Made by a program: the position numbers and the translations under genes. From an uncultured Acetobacteraceae bacterium (lineage in GTDB: Bacteria > Pseudomonadota > Alphaproteobacteria > Acetobacterales > Acetobacteraceae): a DNA stretch of 64,000 nucleotides. The notes under the pieces were generated by a model, which was not told the DNA's origin, searched no databases, and worked only from the letters and a program-made list of their open reading frames with translations. Position 1 is the stretch's first letter. Each line of letters opens with the position of its first letter. Shown in pieces: positions 59,847-64,000 of the stretch. Where the stretch lies: contig CAIXEA010000231.1 in assembly GCA_903918315.1 (NCBI GenBank), positions 21,046 through 85,045 of the forward strand. Direction: 5' to 3'.

Positions 59847-62126
59847 ATGGTTCGCTTTTTTGCTCTGATCCTTGGCTTGTTGCTGTTGGTGGCGCGGCCG
59901 GCCGCCTCGGCCGAACCAGCGCCCGCTTCCGCGTCGCCCGCTTCGGCGTCGATTGCGCCTGCTGTTCCGGCGATCACGCCAGAGCAGGCCCGGGCCGCGC
60001 TGGAGGTTCTGAATGACCCGCAAAAACGGGCGGCCTTCGCCGCGACGCTGAAGGTGATCGCGCAAGGCCAGAGCGCGCCAGTTCCGCCCACACCGGTTTC
60101 CGTCGTCGCGGCCGGTCCGCTGGAGCCCGATAGTTTGGGCGCGCAGGTCCTCGTGAAAGGCACGAGCTTCCTCAGCCGGGCCAGCGATCGTCTGCTGGAG
60201 GCGTTGGCGGCCGTCCAAAGTGTGCCGCTGCTCTGGGGTTGGCTCTATGCCATGGTGAATAATCCGGTCGGCCAGGAAGTGCTGCTGGGGGTCGGGTGGC
60301 GTCTGGCCCTGGCGGTCCTGTGCGGCCTGGGCGCGGCGGTAACGGTGACGTGGCTGCTGCGCGGCACGCGCGCGCGGCTGCGGGCCAGAGCGCTGGCCTT
60401 GACCGCGCCGCCCATGACAGCGGAGGACCGGGCGGAGCGCGGCGACATCGAAGGCGCTGATGTCACCGAGGGCGGGATTCTGGCCGCATTGCAGCAGTTT
60501 TGGCTGACCCTGGCGCGGTATGGCATCACCCTGGTGCCGCTTCTCGGGTTGTGGGTGGTCGGTCACATCGTCGCCGCGATCGCACGCGGTGGACCGGCGG
60601 ACGCGCCGCTGGTGATCGCGGCGGTGCTTTGGGCCATGACATTGGTCCAGGCCCTGAAGCAGGCCGTCAGCGTCATCCTGGAGCCGGACTGCCCCCGTCT
60701 GCGGCTGGTGCCGTTGGAAGACGCACCCGCCGGCCAGCTGACTCAGTCCGCGGGGCGGCTGATCGTCGTGAGTGTATGCTGTTATGCCTTCGCCGAAGTC
60801 GGGCTGCTGCTGGGCCTGTCGGAGCTTGCCCACAGCGCGCTGTTGCGGATGGCTGGATTGTTCGTCACCGGATGGCTCGCTGTGCTCATTATCCGGCAGC
60901 GGCGGCCGGTGGGTGCGGTGTTGCGGGTGCCGGAGACCGCGCGGGGCGTCACGGCTGCCATACGCAATGGCCTTGCGCCGGTGTGGCACTGGATCGCATT
61001 GGCCGGGCTGGCCGGGCTCTGGCTGATCTGGGCCGCCGATTCGATCATGAGTGCTGCCGCGCTCGGGCGCCTCGCGATGCTGACAGTCCTTGTCCTGGCA
61101 GCCGATCGGCTGGCCCTGATGGTGTTGTTGGGGTTCACCGACCGCCTGCTACCGCGGGAGGCGCCGGCCGGTGAGCAGGTCCAGGGGATCGGTGGGCGGC
61201 TGCGGAGCTACCATCCGATCATGCGCGCCGGCTGGCGCGCGGTGGTGCATGGCCTGGCGGTGATCCTGCTGATGCAGGTCTATGGGGCCGGCACCCTGAC
61301 CTGGCTGTTGTCCACCTCCGCCGGGCAACGGGTCCTGTCGAGCCTGCTCACGCTCGCGGTGACGGTCCTGGCGGCGGTCCTGGTCTGGGAACTGGCGAAT
61401 GCCGCGATCCAACGGCATCTGGCTGAACTGGTGAAGGATGCCAGGCTGGCCCAATCGTCGCGTCTGCGCACCTTGCTGCCCGTTCTGCGCACCGCCCTGC
61501 TGGTCACCATCAGCATCGTGTCCAGCCTGATGATTCTGAGCGAACTGGGGGTCAATATCGGGCCCCTGCTGGCAGGCGCCGGCATTCTGGGCGTGGCGAT
61601 CGGCTTCGGCTCCCAAAAGCTGGTGCAGGACCTGATCACCGGCCTCTTCCTCTTGCTGGAAAATGCCCTTCAGATCGGCGACCTCGTCAATGTCTCCGGC
61701 CTCACCGGTACGGTGGAGGGCTTGTCGGTCCGCACCATCACCCTGCGGGCGCTCGATGGCGCCATTCACATTATCCCCTTCAGTGCCGTCACCAGCGTCA
61801 CCAATCATAATCGCGGCCTTGGCAACGCGGAGGTCCGGGTCATGGTCGACTATGAGGCCGACACCGACCGGGTCGCGGATGTGTTGCGCGCGATCGTGAC
61901 GGAGATGCGGGCTGAACCGGCTTATGCCGATAAGATCATGAAAGACTTCCAGTTGTTCGGCGTCGATCGCATTGACCTCAATGGCGTGACCATCACCGGG
62001 CAAGTGGCCTGCACCGATAGCGGCCGTTGGACCGTGCAACGCGAGATCAACCGGCGCATCAGACTGCGCTTTGAAGAGCAGGGAATCCTGTTCTTCAACC
62101 AGGTCCGGCCTCCGGCCGCTGTTTAG
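59847..62126 (+). CDS. MscS-family mechanosensitive channel
   Basis: 759 residues. N-terminal signal peptide (cleavage after A-A-S-A), an Ala/Pro-rich periplasmic stretch, then about ten membrane segments from 140 to 590, and the MscS pore and beta domain: V-N-I-G-P-L-L-A-G-A-G-I-L-G-V-A-I-G-F-G-S-Q-K-L-V-Q-D (pore helix TM3), G-D-L-V-N-V-S-G-L-T-G-T-V-E and I-H-I-I-P-F-S-A-V-T-S-V-T-N. It resembles YbiO/MscM-type large channels that protect against osmotic downshock. The 2OG-Fe dioxygenase gene starts 1 base after its stop. Confidence 0.93.
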   Translation: MVRFFALILGLLLLVARPAASAEPAPASASPASASIAPAVPAITPEQARAALEVLNDPQKRAAFAATLKVIAQGQSAPVPPTPVSVVAAGPLEPDSLGAQVLVKGTSFLSRASDRLLEALAAVQSVPLLWGWLYAMVNNPVGQEVLLGVGWRLALAVLCGLGAAVTVTWLLRGTRARLRARALALTAPPMTAEDRAERGDIEGADVTEGGILAALQQFWLTLARYGITLVPLLGLWVVGHIVAAIARGGPADAPLVIAAVLWAMTLVQALKQAVSVILEPDCPRLRLVPLEDAPAGQLTQSAGRLIVVSVCCYAFAEVGLLLGLSELAHSALLRMAGLFVTGWLAVLIIRQRRPVGAVLRVPETARGVTAAIRNGLAPVWHWIALAGLAGLWLIWAADSIMSAAALGRLAMLTVLVLAADRLALMVLLGFTDRLLPREAPAGEQVQGIGGRLRSYHPIMRAGWRAVVHGLAVILLMQVYGAGTLTWLLSTSAGQRVLSSLLTLAVTVLAAVLVWELANAAIQRHLAELVKDARLAQSSRLRTLLPVLRTALLVTISIVSSLMILSELGVNIGPLLAGAGILGVAIGFGSQKLVQDLITGLFLLLENALQIGDLVNVSGLTGTVEGLSVRTITLRALDGAIHIIPFSAVTSVTNHNRGLGNAEVRVMVDYEADTDRVADVLRAIVTEMRAEPAYADKIMKDFQLFGVDRIDLNGVTITGQVACTDSGRWTVQREINRRIRLRFEEQGILFFNQVRPPAAV

Positions 62127-62127
62127 G

Positions 62128-62841
62128 ATGGAACCATTGAACGACCTGACTGAGACGATCCGGACCGAGGGGTTTGCCTTCGTCCACGGCGATGCGATGC
62201 GCGCGATCCTGAACCACGCCGGCCGCCTGACGGATTGGGATGCGTTCGCCGCCAGTTGGGACGATCTCGGTCGCGACACCTACATGGCCGATGGCGGGCG
62301 CTACCGGAAGCGCCGCCATGCCGCGTTCCGGGTGACCGATGACGGCGCCGAACGCCTGCCGGCGCAGCCGCATTATCAGAGCCGTGATTACAACCAGCTC
62401 AATGGCGGGATCGAACGGTGGTTCCAGCCGGTGCTGCCAGAGATTGCCGCCGGATCTTCGATGACGGCCATCCTGCGGTGTTGCGCGGATTTGTTTGGCG
62501 CCCTGACCCCGTCCCGCGCCTGGTTCGTGGAGATGCACCAGTTCCGTATCGAGGCGCGCATCGGGGAGGCCGGACGCCCGACACCGGAGGGCATGCATCG
62601 CGATGGCGTCGATCATGTGCTGGTGCTGCTGATCCGGCGGCACAATGTGCGCAGCGGCGTGACGTCCGTGCATGACCTGACCGGGCGCATGCTGGGGACC
62701 TTCACCCTGACCGCCCCGTTCGACGCCGCGCTGGTGGACGATACGCGGGTGATGCACGGCGTGACCCCGGTGGAACCGGTCGATCCGGCCGAGGCCAGCT
62801 ACCGCGACGTGCTGGTGGTCACCTTCAAGCGGGAGGCGTGA
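62128..62841 (+). CDS. 2OG-Fe dioxygenase family protein (isoleucine-hydroxylase-like fold)
   Basis: 237 residues of the PF10014 type. Metal ligands: H-R-D-G-V-D (H-x-D core M-H-R-D-G-V-D-H), and a distal His in V-M-H-G-V-T-P-V. The family includes L-isoleucine 4-hydroxylase and other free-amino-acid hydroxylases, and members have R-x-x-F-R and E-M-H-Q-F-R-I segments, seen here as H-A-A-F-R and E-M-H-Q-F-R-I. The start at 62128 is one base after the channel gene's stop, so it is probably co-transcribed with it. Convergent with the TauD-like gene with no base between the two stop codons. Confidence 0.85.
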   Translation: MEPLNDLTETIRTEGFAFVHGDAMRAILNHAGRLTDWDAFAASWDDLGRDTYMADGGRYRKRRHAAFRVTDDGAERLPAQPHYQSRDYNQLNGGIERWFQPVLPEIAAGSSMTAILRCCADLFGALTPSRAWFVEMHQFRIEARIGEAGRPTPEGMHRDGVDHVLVLLIRRHNVRSGVTSVHDLTGRMLGTFTLTAPFDAALVDDTRVMHGVTPVEPVDPAEASYRDVLVVTFKREA

Positions 62842-63855
62842 TCAGGCCAGCGCGCTTTCCGGCACGCGGCCCGCTTTCTCCTGGTAGATGCGTTCGTAGA
62901 TCTTCGCGCGTTGCAGGATTTCGTCGCAGATCGGGCGATCGTTCTCAATCCGGAGCCACAGGCGCAGCAGATGCCGCGTATGCTCCGGCGAGTCCTGATA
63001 GCCGCCGCGGGCATGCAGCATCTGGAAATTATGCCAGAGCAGCATCTGGCCGGGCTCCAGCAGGAATTCGATACGCATGTCGTCGCGTTCGGACACGGCG
63101 TCGAAATAGTCCAGCGCTTCCCGCAGGCGCGCGGGCAATGCCTCCCCGCGCAGCTTCGCGGCCTGGTCGATGAAGCTGCGCGAATAGCCGCAGCTGACGA
63201 TGCCATCGATGCAGCAAAACAGTGGGATCTTGAAATCCGTGACCGGATTGGCGGAAAACCGGGCTTCGGCGATCGCGTAATAATAACCCTCATACAGCGG
63301 TGCCAGAAGATCCGGCCTCGTGGCCAGGATTTCGTTGTGGATCGCCAGGCTGCTGACGATTCGGCTGAGCCCGCCGGTTGCCGATCGTTGCAGGCACATC
63401 AGGCCCACCATGCGGTATGAATCGGTGTGTGGGGTCAGTTCCTCATTGCTGCGATAGCCGCGCGCGACCGGGTCATCCTTGACATGGCGGACATGGCCAA
63501 GCCGATCACCGAGCATGGACTGTTCGGCGGGGGTGCCGAGATTGGTGCCGATTCCCCAATAGATCCGCTCCATATCCTCTTCGGAATGGGTGCCGCGGCT
63601 CAGGCCTGACAGCAGCACCGCGCCGCGGCCATGGCGGATGGTCTGGTCGAGCCAGGCCGTCAGCGCGGTGATTTCGGGATGGTCAAAATCGTGCCGCGTG
63701 GCTTCCTGCGGCCTGAGATGCCGGGTCCGCGCGACAGTCGCGTCGAAGGCGGCGATCTGGGCCGGGGTCAGGTGATAGGTCAGGCCGGCTTTGCCGCCGA
63801 TACTGTTGGACGTCCAGGCGGCGGGCACGTCGATGCGATGCTGGTAGGGAGTCAT
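62842..63855 (-). CDS. TauD/TfdA-like Fe(II)/2-oxoglutarate dioxygenase
   Basis: 337 residues. H-x-D is in L-T-P-H-T-D-S-Y, and the distal His in L-W-H-N-F-Q-M-L-H-A-R, with R-H-L-L-R-L-W-L as the candidate 2-oxoglutarate Arg. It resembles TauD-domain proteins of the gamma-butyrobetaine/clavaminate-synthase type rather than taurine dioxygenase. The ATG at 63855 was chosen because the in-frame upstream stretch to 63996 is only translated repeat sequence. Substrate unknown. Confidence 0.87.
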   Translation of the reverse strand: MTPYQHRIDVPAAWTSNSIGGKAGLTYHLTPAQIAAFDATVARTRHLRPQEATRHDFDHPEITALTAWLDQTIRHGRGAVLLSGLSRGTHSEEDMERIYWGIGTNLGTPAEQSMLGDRLGHVRHVKDDPVARGYRSNEELTPHTDSYRMVGLMCLQRSATGGLSRIVSSLAIHNEILATRPDLLAPLYEGYYYAIAEARFSANPVTDFKIPLFCCIDGIVSCGYSRSFIDQAAKLRGEALPARLREALDYFDAVSERDDMRIEFLLEPGQMLLWHNFQMLHARGGYQDSPEHTRHLLRLWLRIENDRPICDEILQRAKIYERIYQEKAGRVPESALA

Positions 63856-63948
63856 TGTTGTTTCCTCCTCTGGCCGTGGGTTTGGCCCATTATCCAGGAG
63901 CCTTGCGCACGCGAGGAGGGGCGTCAACCAGGGGCGGTCACATGTGGC

Positions 63949-63993
63949 TAGCTCGTGATCTGTCCGGTGTTTGTAGCTCGTGACGTGTCCGGT
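63949..63993. repeat. Two 20-bp direct repeats at the right window edge
   Basis: TAGCTCGTGATCTGTCCGGT (63949-63968) and TAGCTCGTGACGTGTCCGGT (63974-63993) match at 18 of 20 positions with a 25-bp period. Multiple internal repeats near an end are typical of some insertion sequence termini (IS21- and IS481-like), so this may be the left end of an element continuing beyond the window. No transposase is visible. Confidence 0.6.
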
Positions 63994-64000
63994 CATCTGC

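Noticed and set aside
59492..60163. 223-aa minus-strand frame overlapping the twin-TM and channel genes
   Set aside because: It covers parts of two recognisable genes and its composition is Ala/Gly/Arg-rich without a domain.

Overview
The window is 64 kb of GC-rich, densely packed bacterial chromosome. Gene content and order point to an alphaproteobacterium of the Rhodospirillales, most likely Acetobacteraceae. The supporting blocks are rpsF-rpsR-rplI beside a CFA-synthase-like gene and dnaB-alr-mlaE, aroC next to fabI, a twin-transmembrane gene upstream of etfB-etfA-hbd, and HDAC-xseB-tlyA. This placement is inferred from gene content; no rRNA or tRNA gene is visible.

Layout. 0-5.4 kb: 3' part of a Tad pilus locus (cpaE, cpaF, tadB, tadC, and a TadD-type TPR lipoprotein with a SPOR-like tail). 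5.4-11.2 kb: an accessory metabolic block with a GMC oxidoreductase and a TauD-type dioxygenase on the minus strand, diverging from a tightly overlapping kinase / enolase-paralogue / D-2-hydroxyacid dehydrogenase operon. 11.3-14.3 kb: tlyA, xseB, an HDAC-like deacetylase and a TusA-like protein, with several short tandem duplications. 14.3-23.4 kb: a VOC protein, a YhaN/YhaO (SbcCD-like) pair, a methyltransferase-MFS pair and an M20 amidohydrolase. 23.4-27.6 kb: a SelW-like gene with an in-frame UGA, manC, a two-domain kinase and a Usp protein. 27.6-44.9 kb: mostly housekeeping (aroC, fabI, pdxH, mlaE, alr, dnaB, cfa-like, rplI-rpsR-rpsF, an unknown 516-aa protein, bcp, glnE, a YhdP/AsmA-like giant). 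45-53 kb: accessory catabolism (HAD dehalogenase, GMC oxidoreductase, two tandem M20 amidohydrolases, CaiB-type CoA transferase, SDR, LLM flavoprotein). 53-59.4 kb: a nested palindromic repeat, rph, rdgB, a secreted hydrolase, an MFS exporter and hbd-etfA-etfB. 59.6-64 kb: a twin-TM protein, an MscS-family channel and two Fe(II) dioxygenases; tandem repeats at the right edge may be the end of a mobile element.

The most noteworthy item is at 23420-23641 on the minus strand. It is a complete SelW/Rdx-type reading frame in which a UGA codon stands exactly where the second redox cysteine of the CxxC/CxxU motif belongs (Cys-Gly-Met-UGA-Gly-Tyr). It has a good Shine-Dalgarno and a hairpin just after the UGA that fits a bacterial SECIS, so it is probably a selenoprotein that ordinary gene calling would miss. 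Other points worth checking are the kinase/enolase/dehydrogenase operon, whose enolase has lost the phosphate-binding His; an in-frame loss of the second SAM-binding strand in the CFA-synthase-like protein; a repeat-marked junction between xseB and tlyA; and a DnaA box in the dnaB promoter region.
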